Of a DNA stretch of 45,160 bases, positions 34,878-44,401 are shown in pieces. Below the pieces are notes generated by a model. That model did no database searches. It had not been told where the DNA came from and saw only the letters and a program-made list of their open reading frames with translations. A program made the position numbers and the translations under genes. Source of the stretch: Planctomycetota bacterium (GTDB lineage Bacteria > Planctomycetota > Planctomycetia > Gemmatales > Gemmataceae); NCBI GenBank assembly GCA_021324515.1, contig JAJPIY010000081.1, positions 1 to 45,160 on the forward strand, given 5' to 3'. Positions within the stretch are counted from its first letter, which is position 1, and each line of letters starts with the position of its first letter.

Positions 34878-37355
34878 ATGCTTCAGCAAAGCGCTCTCGC
34901 CGTCGGATTGTCCTTGCTGGTTCTCACGGGTCTGTCCGCCGAAGACAAACCATCGCGACCCGGCCTGACCGAAAAGGGTTTTGTCCTGCCCAACGGCTGG
35001 ACCATCACTCCGGCGGGCCGACAGATTACCTTGACGGACTTACCGTTAAACATTCGGCCGCTGGCCGATAGCAAGCACGTCCTTGTGGCTACCAGTGGTT
35101 ACAACCAGCATGAATTATCGCTGATCGAATTGGCCAGCGGGCGCGTGCTAGACAAGCAGATAGTCAAGCAAAGCTGGTTCGGTCTGGCCCTGACGCCAGA
35201 CGAGAAACATCTGTGGTGGTCTGGCGGCGGTGCAGGCGTGTTGCACAACTACGAGCTGAGCGATCATCAGCTAAAGCGCACGGGCATAGAGGAACCATCG
35301 CTGCCGAAACGGGACGAGAAAAGTGCCAAGAAAGAAAAACCTTCTTTCAAGAGCGGCCTTCTCCTGGACCCTGAAAGTGGCGTGCTTTATTCTCTAGACA
35401 TCAACGCAGGGACCATCGCTGCCATTGATCTCAAGACCAACGAAACGCGAACAGGAAAGCTCGGCGGCCGACCCTATGACGTGGTGCGCAGCCGCAACGG
35501 CGCCCAACTTTACGTTTCCGATTGGGCCGGCCGAGCCATCTTGGCCGTCGATCCGAAAAGCCTGCACGTCGTCGCCCGCATTGCCGTCGGCGAGCACCCC
35601 AATCAAATGGTCGTACATCCCAAAGACGACCGGCTATTCGTCGCCTGTGCGTCCAGCAATTGCGTCAGCGTCCTTGACACGCGGCGTGGCGTTGTCATCG
35701 AGACCATCTCGACGAGCTTGTTCCCGCGCGCTCCGGAGGGAAGCACGCCAGATGCGCTGGCATTGGCGCCGGATGGCGAAACGTTGTTTGTCGCCAACGC
35801 CGACAATAACTGCGTCGCCGTCATCGACGTGGCCGTTCCCGGCAAGAGTCAGGTCAAAGGTTTCATCCCCACTGGCTGGTATCCCACCGCCGTCGCTGTC
35901 ACGCCGGATGGCAAGACGCTGCTCGTTGGCGTCGGCAAGGGCAATCAGACGCGGCCCAATCCTATCGACAAAAATACCAAATACGACAAAAGCATTCCTG
36001 ATTATCGCCGATTGCCGTTTCCTTACATCGGCATAACGCTGAGCGGCGCCCTCTCCATCGTTCCCATTCCCGATAATAAGGAATTGATGAAATATACCGC
36101 TACTGTCTATCGCAATTGTCCGTATTCTGACAAATTGCTGACGGCTTCGCCGCATCCCGACACCACGGTCATTCCCAGCAAACCCGGCGAGCCGTCGCCC
36201 ATCAAATACATCATCTACATCATCAAGGAAAACCGCACCTACGATCAGGTGTTCGGCGACATCAAGGAGGGCAACGGCGATCCGTCGCTGGTGATGTTCG
36301 GCGAAAAAGTGACGCCGAACCATCACAAATTGGCCCGCGAGTTCGTGCTGCTCGACAATCTGTATTGCAATGGCCAAGTGTCGCGTGACGGCCATCCCTG
36401 GTCCACCATGGCCTACAACACCGATTACATCGCCCGCGATTGGCATTTGACCTATTCCAACCGCAAGGGTGTGGACGATGACGACGAGGGCCACCTCTCC
36501 AACGCGCCGTCTGGCTACCTGTGGGATGCTTGCCATCGGGCCGGCCTGAGTTATCGCAGCTACGGCGAATACGGCAAGCGCGTTAGCAGCGGCGACGGTG
36601 GCGACAAAATGGAGGCACGCGTGCCCGGCCTGGTCGGACACATCTGCCCCGATTACGGCGTATCCAAGATCAAAGGCCAACGCATCCGCGACACCGCGAA
36701 CGTGGAAATTTTCTTAAAGGAATACCGCCAATTCGACAAAGAAGATAAAATGCCTCGCTTTATCATCATGAGCTTGGGTGAAGACCACACCACAGGTACG
36801 ACTCCGGGTACGTACACGCCGCAAGCCTGCGTCGCCAGCAACGACCTGGCCTTGGGCCGGCTCGTCGAGGCAGTCAGCCATAGCCGATACTGGAAGGAAA
36901 CAGCCCTTTTCGTCATCGAGGACGACGCTCAGAACGGCCCAGACCACGTAGACGCACACCGCACCGTCGGCCTGGTCATCAGCCCCTACACCAAGCGCCA
37001 CAGCGTCGACAGCACGCAGTACAGCACCGTGAGCATGATCCGCACCATCGAACTGATCCTCGGCTTGCCACCTTTGAGCCAATACGACGCCGCCGCCCGG
37101 CCCATGTATGCTTGTTTCACCGACAAACCCGATCTCACACCGTACACACACGAACCGGCGCGCATCGATCTGGAAGCGAAAAATACGGCGAAATCGTATG
37201 GCGCCTCTCGCTCCAGCCGCATGGATTTCAGCGACTACGACCGGGTCGACGATTTCGAGCTGAACGAAATCCTGTGGCGCAGCATCAAAGGCGTCGATGC
37301 CCCGGTCCCGCCGACCGTGCGCCGCGCCATCGCCAACCGTCCCGTGTCCCGATGA
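34878..37355 (+). CDS. YVTN/YncE-like beta-propeller fused to a phosphoesterase (alkaline phosphatase/phospholipase C-like) domain
   Basis: Signal peptide from MLQQSALAVGLSLLVLTGLSA with GAGGAG-like SD upstream; propeller motifs (HPNQMVVHPKDDRLFVACASSNCVSVLDT, ALAPDGETLFVANADNNCVAVIDV); IIYIIKENRTYDQVFGD, DGHPWSTMAYNTDYI. Confidence 0.88.
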   Translation: MLQQSALAVGLSLLVLTGLSAEDKPSRPGLTEKGFVLPNGWTITPAGRQITLTDLPLNIRPLADSKHVLVATSGYNQHELSLIELASGRVLDKQIVKQSWFGLALTPDEKHLWWSGGGAGVLHNYELSDHQLKRTGIEEPSLPKRDEKSAKKEKPSFKSGLLLDPESGVLYSLDINAGTIAAIDLKTNETRTGKLGGRPYDVVRSRNGAQLYVSDWAGRAILAVDPKSLHVVARIAVGEHPNQMVVHPKDDRLFVACASSNCVSVLDTRRGVVIETISTSLFPRAPEGSTPDALALAPDGETLFVANADNNCVAVIDVAVPGKSQVKGFIPTGWYPTAVAVTPDGKTLLVGVGKGNQTRPNPIDKNTKYDKSIPDYRRLPFPYIGITLSGALSIVPIPDNKELMKYTATVYRNCPYSDKLLTASPHPDTTVIPSKPGEPSPIKYIIYIIKENRTYDQVFGDIKEGNGDPSLVMFGEKVTPNHHKLAREFVLLDNLYCNGQVSRDGHPWSTMAYNTDYIARDWHLTYSNRKGVDDDDEGHLSNAPSGYLWDACHRAGLSYRSYGEYGKRVSSGDGGDKMEARVPGLVGHICPDYGVSKIKGQRIRDTANVEIFLKEYRQFDKEDKMPRFIIMSLGEDHTTGTTPGTYTPQACVASNDLALGRLVEAVSHSRYWKETALFVIEDDAQNGPDHVDAHRTVGLVISPYTKRHSVDSTQYSTVSMIRTIELILGLPPLSQYDAAARPMYACFTDKPDLTPYTHEPARIDLEAKNTAKSYGASRSSRMDFSDYDRVDDFELNEILWRSIKGVDAPVPPTVRRAIANRPVSR

Positions 37356-37475
37356 TGATCGCGCCGGCTCACAGGGCCGGCAGCGCGCCCCTGATCGCCG
37401 CCGCGCCGAAAGCATTTCTGGACGACTTAAGCGCCGAGCGCCAAGGGGCGCGTCTCGACGTAACTTCGTTGGTTC

Positions 37476-37533
37476 GCCGCGAGCCGTAAGCGAGCGCGGG
37501 AATGTCCCGTGCCTCTCGCCTACGGCCCGCGGC
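37476..37533. repeat. Imperfect GC-rich hairpin in an intergenic region
   Basis: GCCGCGAGCCGTAAGCGAGCGCGGGA ... TCCCGTGCCTCTCGCCTACGGCCCGCGGC, near-complementary arms. Confidence 0.65.
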
Positions 37534-37698
37534 AAAACGAAGCAGTTTTTTCCAAACCCTCTGCTGCGGACCCTCGCTGTTGAATAGGCAACTGCACAGG
37601 GGGGCATTGGCAACTGCACGGGGACGAACCGCGTCCCTAAAATAAGGCCGTATCCGACCGCAGATTGGTCCTCTTTTTCTACACCGCGAGGTTCGCAT

Positions 37699-40600
37699 AT
37701 GAGCACACATCGATGGGTCACTGGTCTCGTCCTGGCGTTTCTCGCTTCTTCAACCGCCGGGGCTGGCGACGGCAATCGGCTGGCTTATCTCGACGAAAGC
37801 GATCCCTATTATGTCTCACGAACGTTTCCGCGCCTCATTACGCCGCAATGGGTCGGTGAAGACGGCGTAGAAGCAGTGGTCGTTCTCGCCATCGATGATA
37901 TGCGCGATCCGGAAAAGTACGAGAAATTCCTGCGGCCCGTTTTGCAGCGGCTCAAACGCATCGACGGACGAGCGCCTGTCAGCATCATGACCAATCAGGT
38001 CGATCCGCACCACCCTCGTTTGCAGACATGGCTCAAAGAAGGGCTTAGCCTGGAAACGCATACGATCGACCATCCCTGCCCGTTTTTCAAAGGCGGCGAC
38101 TTTGCCAAGGCGCGTTCCACCTACGAGCGCTGCGTTGATTTGATGTGCGAAGTCCCTAATGGCCGGCCTGTCGCCTTTCGGATGCCCTGTTGCGATTCGC
38201 TCAATACGCCCAGTCCGCGTTTCTATGCCGAGATATTCAACCGCACTACGGCCAAGGGGAACTTCCTCACGATCGATTCCTCGGTGTTCAACGTCCTCAC
38301 CTCGGACGATCCAGAGTTGCCGCGCGAGTTGGTGATGGACCAAGATGGTCAGGACCGCTTCCGCAAGTATCTGCCCCGGGACCGCACCTTCGTCAACACC
38401 ATCGAGAACTATCCGTACCCCTACGTGCTGGGCCGACTGTGCTGGGAGTTTCCCTGTGTCATGCCCAGCGATTGGGTCGCTCAGCACCGCCATCAGCCGA
38501 ACAATCCCATCACCGTCCGCGATTGGAAAGCGGCCCTGGACATCACCGTCCTCAAGCGCGGCGTTTTCTGTCTGGTGTTTCATCCGCACGGCTGGATTGG
38601 CAAGGAACAGATCGTCGATTTCATCGATTATGCCGATACGAAATATGGCAAAAAGGTAAAGTTTCTCACCTTCCGAGAGGCGCAGGATCGCTTGGACAAG
38701 TATCTGCTAGGCGGCCAAACGCTTCGCGCTGCGGACGGTGGCGACAATGGTGTGCGCTTGCTCGATCTGGATAATGATGGATACCTTGATGTGGTCATTG
38801 GCAATGAGAAGGTGAAGCAGACCCGGCGCTGGTCGCCGAAATCACGGACGTGGACCATCGGTGACTTTCCCTTGTCGCTGGTAAATAGTGGAGCGCGGTT
38901 CGGCGTAATACGTGCGGACGGGAGTGCTTCGTTGTTGGTACAGAACGAATCGGTCGCTGGGGCATGGCATTTCACGGAGGGCAAATGGGTGGAAGACAAA
39001 GCACTTCTCGCCGGGTTAGAAGTAGAGGGGCGGAAAATCTTCACCAGAGAAAAGGGCCAAGACCGCGGCGTGCGCCTGCGCGATCTGGAGGGTGATGGCT
39101 GCTGCGAACTGATTGTCAGCAACGACAGAGAACAGGCAATTTTTCGCTGGGAGAAGAATATCTGGAAGAAATTGCCCTTCACGCTGCCCGAAGGCACGGC
39201 CCTCGTCAATGCCGCAGGCCAAGACAACGGCTTGCGCTTTGTCGATATCGATGAGGACGGCCATGACGATGTTCTGTTCTCCAATGAAGATCGCTTTTCT
39301 CTGCATTTATTTTCGTCGATGCAAGCCGGCTGGTCGCACCGCGTATTGTCCGGCAAGCGCGGAGATCCAGGCGAGTTGCCGCCCCTCGCGCTCCGGGGAA
39401 CGAACAACGGCGCCTGGTCCCATTCGCGGCATATCTGGTGGAGTAATGAGCGCACGCCTCTCCTGCCGGACCATGTAGAGCGCCGCTCGTTCAATGCTTT
39501 GCTCGCCAATGTGACCCCTCAAGCGAAATCACCGCAAGCATCCCTACGCTCCATCCGTACTCGACCGGGATTTCAGGTCGAGCTGATGGCTTCAGAACCG
39601 CTGGTGCAAAGTCCGATCGCCTTCGCCTGGGGACCGGACGGCAAGTTCTGGGTCGTGGAAATGGGCGATTATCCCTTGGGGTTGGACAACAAGGGCAAAC
39701 CCGGCGGCCGCATCAAGTATCTCGAAGACACCGACGGCGACGGGCGCTACGATAAGGCCACTGTCTTTGTTGATGGTCTAAGCTATCCGACCAGCGTATT
39801 GCCTTGGCGCAAGGGTGTGTTGGTAACGTGCGCTCCGGAGATCTTCTACGCCGAGGACACCAAGGGGACGGGCCAAGCCGATGTGCGTGTGCCGCTGTAC
39901 ACCGGCTTCGCTCAGGGCAATCCGCAGCATCGTGTCAATAGCCTCATTTGGGGTCTCGATAATTGGATTTATTGCGCCAACGGCGACAGCGGCGGGGGGA
40001 TCCAGTCGGTCAAGACTGGCGAAAGCATCCATCTAAACGGCCGCGATTTACGCATCCGGCCTGATGAGGGGGCCATCGATGCCCAGACAGGACAAACGCA
40101 ATATGGCCGCAGCCGCAACGATTGGGGCGACTGGTTCGGCTGCAACAACAGCAATCCGCTGTACCACTTCGTTCTCGCCGACCATTACATCCGCCGGGAC
40201 CCTCATCTGGCCGCTCCCGATGCGCGTGTGTCCGTGTCGGTGACGCCGGGCGCTTCGGCTGTCTTCCCGATTAGCCGAACGCTGCCACGCTTCAATGATC
40301 CACACGCCGCCAATCACTTCACGTCGGCGTGCAGCGCCATTGTCTACCGTGATGAGCTGTTCGGCCCCGCGTTCTCCTCCAGCACTTTTGTCAGCGAGCC
40401 GGTCCACAATCTGATTCACCGCGAGGTCTTGAGTGCCAAGGGCGTGACTTTCACCAGCCGCCGTGCTGCGGACGAGCCGGATTGCGAGTTTTTGGCCTCC
40501 AGCGACAATTGGTTCCGGCCCACGTGGCTCCAGACGGGGCCGGATGGAGCGCTGTGGGTGGCAGACATGTATCGCGCTGTCATCGAGCATCCTGAGTGGA

Positions 40601-42807
40601 TCCCTATGGATTGGCAGAAACGCCTCGACTTGCGGGCCGGTGCAGATAAAGGGCGCATCTACCGTGTTTATCCGGTCGGCGCCAAACTCCGAAGCATCCC
40701 CCGCTTGGATCGGCTCGCTACGGCAGGGCTGGTCGCTGCTCTCGATAGTCCCAACGGTTGGCAGCGCGACACAGCCCAGCAAATGCTCCTGTGGCGCAAG
40801 GACACCGCTGCCGTGCCGCTCTTGGAGAAGATGACAACCGACTGTCAGCGGGCGCTCGGCCGGTTGCACGCCCTTTGCACGCTCGACGGACTCGGCGCGC
40901 TGACGCCGGCGCTCTTGCGGCGTGCATTAAACGACCCACATCCTGGCGTCCGCCGCCATGCGGTACGGCTATGTGAGGGACGGCTGGCGAAAGCACCGGA
41001 GTTAGGTGAGGAACTCGTGAAGCGCATACACGATGACGACCCGCACGTCCGTATGCAGTTGGCGTACACGCTTGGCGAATGGGACGATGCACGGGCCGGC
41101 GAGGCGCTGGGGCGGTTGGCGTTGTGTGATGCTGACGATCGCTATATCACGGCGGCGGTGCTGAGTTCGGTTCATCGCAAGAATTTTGACCGCGTGCTGG
41201 GGACGGTGATGAAGAGCAGCGAGAAGCCCCCGCCCGCGTCTCTGTTGGAGAAATTACTACGTTTGGCTAACGCTCTGGGCGACACCAAGGCGTTGGCCAC
41301 GCTCCTCAAAACGATCGGCACGCCAGCGAAAGATCGCTATGAGTCCTGGCAATTCACCACGCTGGCCGGACTTCTCGATGCGCTCGATGAGCGCAACACA
41401 CCGTTGGTGCAGCTGCACAAAGACGGAGACCCGGAATTGCAAGCCGCGCTCCAGCAAGTGTCCGGCCTATTCGCGGCAGCACGGGCCGTGTTGGCTGACA
41501 AACGAGCGGCGCCGGACGATAAGCTGCGGGCCATTCGCCTCTTGGGCCGAGGATTGGATCATCAGCAGGAAGACATGACTGCACTAGCGGAACTGCTGGT
41601 GCCGCAGACGCCGGATGAGTTGCAAGCCGCCGCCGTGGCCGCGCTGGGCCGGCTCCATTCGCCGCGCGTGCCGAAACTGTTGCTACACGGCTGGAAGACG
41701 TTTGTGCCGGCGCAGCGGCGACAAGTGCTTGGCGTCCTCTTTAGTCGTGACACATGGCTGTCCGCAGTTCTTGACGCGCTGGAGAACAAAACCATCGCGC
41801 CGTCCGAGATCGACGCCGCTTTGCGACAACGGCTACTGGAGCATCGCTCTGCCGAGGTACGCCGCCGGGCTACCAAGATCTTCGCCGATACCCTCAACCC
41901 AGATCGGCAAAAGGTGATAGACGCTTATCAGTCGGTGCTGTCTCTGCACGGCGACGCCAAGCGCGGGGCCGAGGTATTTCGCAAGAATTGCTCTGTCTGC
42001 CATCAGCTAGGCGGCGTCGGCAATGCCGTTGGACCGGACCTAGCCTCGCTGGGCGACAAATCGCCGCCGGCGCTCTTGATCGCCATTCTCGATCCCAATA
42101 GGGCAGTAGAGGCGCGGTACGTCGCGTACACAGCCGTCACCAAGGGCGGCCTCACGTTCACCGGCGTGCTCGCGGCCCAGACCGGCAACAGCATCACCCT
42201 CGTCGGCCCCGATGGCAAGCACAACGTCCTCCTGCGCAGCGACCTCGAAGAACTGACCAGCACCGGCAAGTCGGCGATGCCCGAAGGACTGGAAAAGGAG
42301 ATCAAGCCGCAAGACATGGCCGACCTGATTGCCTATGTCCGCGTCCAGGGGCCACAGCTTCAACGCAAAGAATTCGCCGGCAACAAGCCGGAACTGGTCC
42401 GTCCCGCCGCCGACGGTTCGTTGCTCCTCACCGCGGCCAACTGCGCGATTTACGGCCCCACCGTAGTGCTAGAAAAGCAGTACGGCAATCTCGGCTACTG
42501 GACCAGCACGGACGATCGCGCCGTCTGGACGATCGAGGTGACAAGACCGGGCCGCTACGCTGTGTGGCTGGACTGGGCCTGTCCTCCGGACCTGGCCGGT
42601 AAGAAATTCCTGCTGCAAGCCGGCGCCCATCAAACAACGGGTAGGGTGGAATCAACAGGCAGTTGGGACAATTACCGGCAAGCCAAAGTCGGCGAGATCG
42701 TGTTGACGGCAGGACGGCAACAGGTAACGTTTCGCTCGGCAGGGCGGATATTCTATCCATTAATTGATCTGAAATCGGTAAAACTTGTGCCAATGGCAGG
42801 AGACTGA
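37699..42807 (+). CDS. 1702-aa multi-domain protein: polysaccharide deacetylase-like, FG-GAP/VCBS-like repeats, PVC-type dehydrogenase propeller, HEAT-like repeats, cytochrome c (CxxCH), C-terminal carbohydrate-binding-like domain
   Basis: VLAIDDMRD / ETHTIDHP / RMPCCDS NodB-type motifs; DLDNDGYLDVVIGNE, DLEGDGCCELIVSND, DIDEDGHDDVLFSNED; FQVELMASEPLVQSPIAFAWGPDGKFWVVEMGDYPLG; NCSVCHQLGGVGNAVGPDLAS; C-terminal TGSWDNYRQAKVGEIVLTAGRQQVTFRS. Confidence 0.9.
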   Translation: MSTHRWVTGLVLAFLASSTAGAGDGNRLAYLDESDPYYVSRTFPRLITPQWVGEDGVEAVVVLAIDDMRDPEKYEKFLRPVLQRLKRIDGRAPVSIMTNQVDPHHPRLQTWLKEGLSLETHTIDHPCPFFKGGDFAKARSTYERCVDLMCEVPNGRPVAFRMPCCDSLNTPSPRFYAEIFNRTTAKGNFLTIDSSVFNVLTSDDPELPRELVMDQDGQDRFRKYLPRDRTFVNTIENYPYPYVLGRLCWEFPCVMPSDWVAQHRHQPNNPITVRDWKAALDITVLKRGVFCLVFHPHGWIGKEQIVDFIDYADTKYGKKVKFLTFREAQDRLDKYLLGGQTLRAADGGDNGVRLLDLDNDGYLDVVIGNEKVKQTRRWSPKSRTWTIGDFPLSLVNSGARFGVIRADGSASLLVQNESVAGAWHFTEGKWVEDKALLAGLEVEGRKIFTREKGQDRGVRLRDLEGDGCCELIVSNDREQAIFRWEKNIWKKLPFTLPEGTALVNAAGQDNGLRFVDIDEDGHDDVLFSNEDRFSLHLFSSMQAGWSHRVLSGKRGDPGELPPLALRGTNNGAWSHSRHIWWSNERTPLLPDHVERRSFNALLANVTPQAKSPQASLRSIRTRPGFQVELMASEPLVQSPIAFAWGPDGKFWVVEMGDYPLGLDNKGKPGGRIKYLEDTDGDGRYDKATVFVDGLSYPTSVLPWRKGVLVTCAPEIFYAEDTKGTGQADVRVPLYTGFAQGNPQHRVNSLIWGLDNWIYCANGDSGGGIQSVKTGESIHLNGRDLRIRPDEGAIDAQTGQTQYGRSRNDWGDWFGCNNSNPLYHFVLADHYIRRDPHLAAPDARVSVSVTPGASAVFPISRTLPRFNDPHAANHFTSACSAIVYRDELFGPAFSSSTFVSEPVHNLIHREVLSAKGVTFTSRRAADEPDCEFLASSDNWFRPTWLQTGPDGALWVADMYRAVIEHPEWIPMDWQKRLDLRAGADKGRIYRVYPVGAKLRSIPRLDRLATAGLVAALDSPNGWQRDTAQQMLLWRKDTAAVPLLEKMTTDCQRALGRLHALCTLDGLGALTPALLRRALNDPHPGVRRHAVRLCEGRLAKAPELGEELVKRIHDDDPHVRMQLAYTLGEWDDARAGEALGRLALCDADDRYITAAVLSSVHRKNFDRVLGTVMKSSEKPPPASLLEKLLRLANALGDTKALATLLKTIGTPAKDRYESWQFTTLAGLLDALDERNTPLVQLHKDGDPELQAALQQVSGLFAAARAVLADKRAAPDDKLRAIRLLGRGLDHQQEDMTALAELLVPQTPDELQAAAVAALGRLHSPRVPKLLLHGWKTFVPAQRRQVLGVLFSRDTWLSAVLDALENKTIAPSEIDAALRQRLLEHRSAEVRRRATKIFADTLNPDRQKVIDAYQSVLSLHGDAKRGAEVFRKNCSVCHQLGGVGNAVGPDLASLGDKSPPALLIAILDPNRAVEARYVAYTAVTKGGLTFTGVLAAQTGNSITLVGPDGKHNVLLRSDLEELTSTGKSAMPEGLEKEIKPQDMADLIAYVRVQGPQLQRKEFAGNKPELVRPAADGSLLLTAANCAIYGPTVVLEKQYGNLGYWTSTDDRAVWTIEVTRPGRYAVWLDWACPPDLAGKKFLLQAGAHQTTGRVESTGSWDNYRQAKVGEIVLTAGRQQVTFRSAGRIFYPLIDLKSVKLVPMAGD

Positions 42808-42962
42808 GCCAGCACGTCACGGCGCTTAGGAGATCAGGGCCGTTTGGGAGGACGCCCACGGCGTGGAGGTCGCGGCCTGGAGGGAAGCATCCGAGCAAAG
42901 GCGGCGAGATGACTCAGACCGTCACCGTAAGGGCTAACAGACAAAACTCCCTCCCCCCTTGT

Positions 42963-42991
42963 GGGGGAGGGAAAAGTCCGCCAGCCCTAAG
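42963..42991. repeat. Dispersed repeat copy 2
   Basis: GGGGGAGGGAAAAGTCCGCCAGCCCTAAG; pairs with the copy at 32586-32614. Confidence 0.9.
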
Positions 42992-43242
42992 TGGTGTAGA
43001 GGAGAGCGGCTCAGAGCGAGCCGTCGAACGCTCGTCCGCCAACCGCTACGGCTGTACCCTTTCGGCGAGGACTTCCACGGCCATGTCGGAAATATAAGCG
43101 CGGCGGAGGATGACCGTCCCTTCCCCCTTGTCCACGTGCCGCCCTCGGGGTGCGGACGCCACCCCGTTCGCCAAAGTGTCCAATCTCTCCGTACTCCGTA
43201 TAGAGTACGGCGATTGAAAGGGTTTTGGATAAGTCCGCTGTC

Positions 43243-44385
43243 TCAACTGGTCCTTCCGAAACGCTGGATGCTAAACATGCGGATGGGCAGTTCCGTGCGG
43301 CCGTGGTCGGCGAGGTCTGCAAGGATTTCGCCAACCACCGGAGCGAATTTGAAACCGTGGCCCGAAAATCCCGCCGCCAGCGCCACATTAGCATGATCGG
43401 GATGCAGATCAATGACGAAGTGGCGATCCGGCGTCAGTGTGTAGACACATACCGAGACGCGGCGGCACGGTCCATCGATCAAGGGCAGGTATCGGCGCAG
43501 GAAAGAGCGGATCGTTTCTTCATCTTGCGGTTGGACGGCCCGATCGATCTCCGAAGGATGCCTCCATTCGGGCGCTCCGTAATGCTGGGCTACTTTGGCG
43601 CCGTTGCTGTTGAGCACGGGGAAACCATAAAAATGGCCCTGGGGCGTGTCCGCGATGTAGAGCGGGAAAACATCGCGGCGAAACAAGCGGTCGTCGCGCG
43701 TGCCGAACCACTGTACCACCTGACGCATGACACGGAGGAACACTCCCTGTTGCGCCAGCAATTGCCCCGCCCACGGGCCGGCGGTGATAATCAGACGCGC
43801 CGCCGTGTAGCGATCTGTCGTCGTTTGCACCGTCGCTTCACGTTCGTTCGCTTGCCAGGAGACGACCGGCTCCATGTCCTGAATCGTCGCTCCCAATCGC
43901 ACCGCTTCGCAGATATGGGCCTGAACGCAATCTTCGACATACAGAAATCCCGCCGAGCGTTCTAGCACGCCCACGTAGCCGTCATCAAAACAAAAGGGCG
44001 GGAAGCGTTGCTGTAGCTCTGCTGCGCTCAGTGCCTCCACCGGCAGATGATGTTGGGCCGCCGACGCGCGGACGCCGGTAATCATCGAGCTATCAGTACG
44101 GCCAATCGACAGACACGGACACTCCGTCAGGAGATGAACGCCTTGTCGCTGCTCCAGGTCGTACCAACGCTCGAAGGCGCGGCAAACCAGAGGAACATAA
44201 TCGGGATGTTCATAGTAGGCTTTGCGGATGATGCGCGTATGGCCGTGCGAGCTGCCGCGATCGTGACCCAGCGCGAACTGCTCCAAGGCCAAGACACGCC
44301 GGCCGCGCCGTGCCAATTCGCACGCCGCCGCCGATCCCATGCCACCGACACCGATCACGATCGCATCGAAAATATGCGGACTCAT
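43243..44385 (-). CDS. solA: Monomeric sarcosine oxidase / N-methyl-L-tryptophan oxidase family FAD enzyme
   Basis: N-terminal FAD motif FDAIVIGVGGMGSAAACELARRGRRVLALE, HDRGSSHGHTRIIRKAY, VSVCVYTLTPDRHFVIDLHPDHANVALAAGFSGHGFKFAPVVGE. Confidence 0.9.
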   Translation of the reverse strand: MSPHIFDAIVIGVGGMGSAAACELARRGRRVLALEQFALGHDRGSSHGHTRIIRKAYYEHPDYVPLVCRAFERWYDLEQRQGVHLLTECPCLSIGRTDSSMITGVRASAAQHHLPVEALSAAELQQRFPPFCFDDGYVGVLERSAGFLYVEDCVQAHICEAVRLGATIQDMEPVVSWQANEREATVQTTTDRYTAARLIITAGPWAGQLLAQQGVFLRVMRQVVQWFGTRDDRLFRRDVFPLYIADTPQGHFYGFPVLNSNGAKVAQHYGAPEWRHPSEIDRAVQPQDEETIRSFLRRYLPLIDGPCRRVSVCVYTLTPDRHFVIDLHPDHANVALAAGFSGHGFKFAPVVGEILADLADHGRTELPIRMFSIQRFGRTS

Positions 44386-44401
44386 TGTCGGCCCTTTCGT
44401 T

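Noticed and set aside
35634-36680. 348-aa minus-strand ORF opposite the YVTN/phosphoesterase gene
   Set aside because: Antisense shadow of a clearly coding frame; Val/Ala/Asp/His-rich composition typical of reverse-frame artefacts.
40048-40869. 273-aa minus-strand ORF opposite the 1702-aa gene, with others at 38628-39509 and 37816-38589
   Set aside because: Overlap a continuous well-supported plus-strand frame; no domain similarity.
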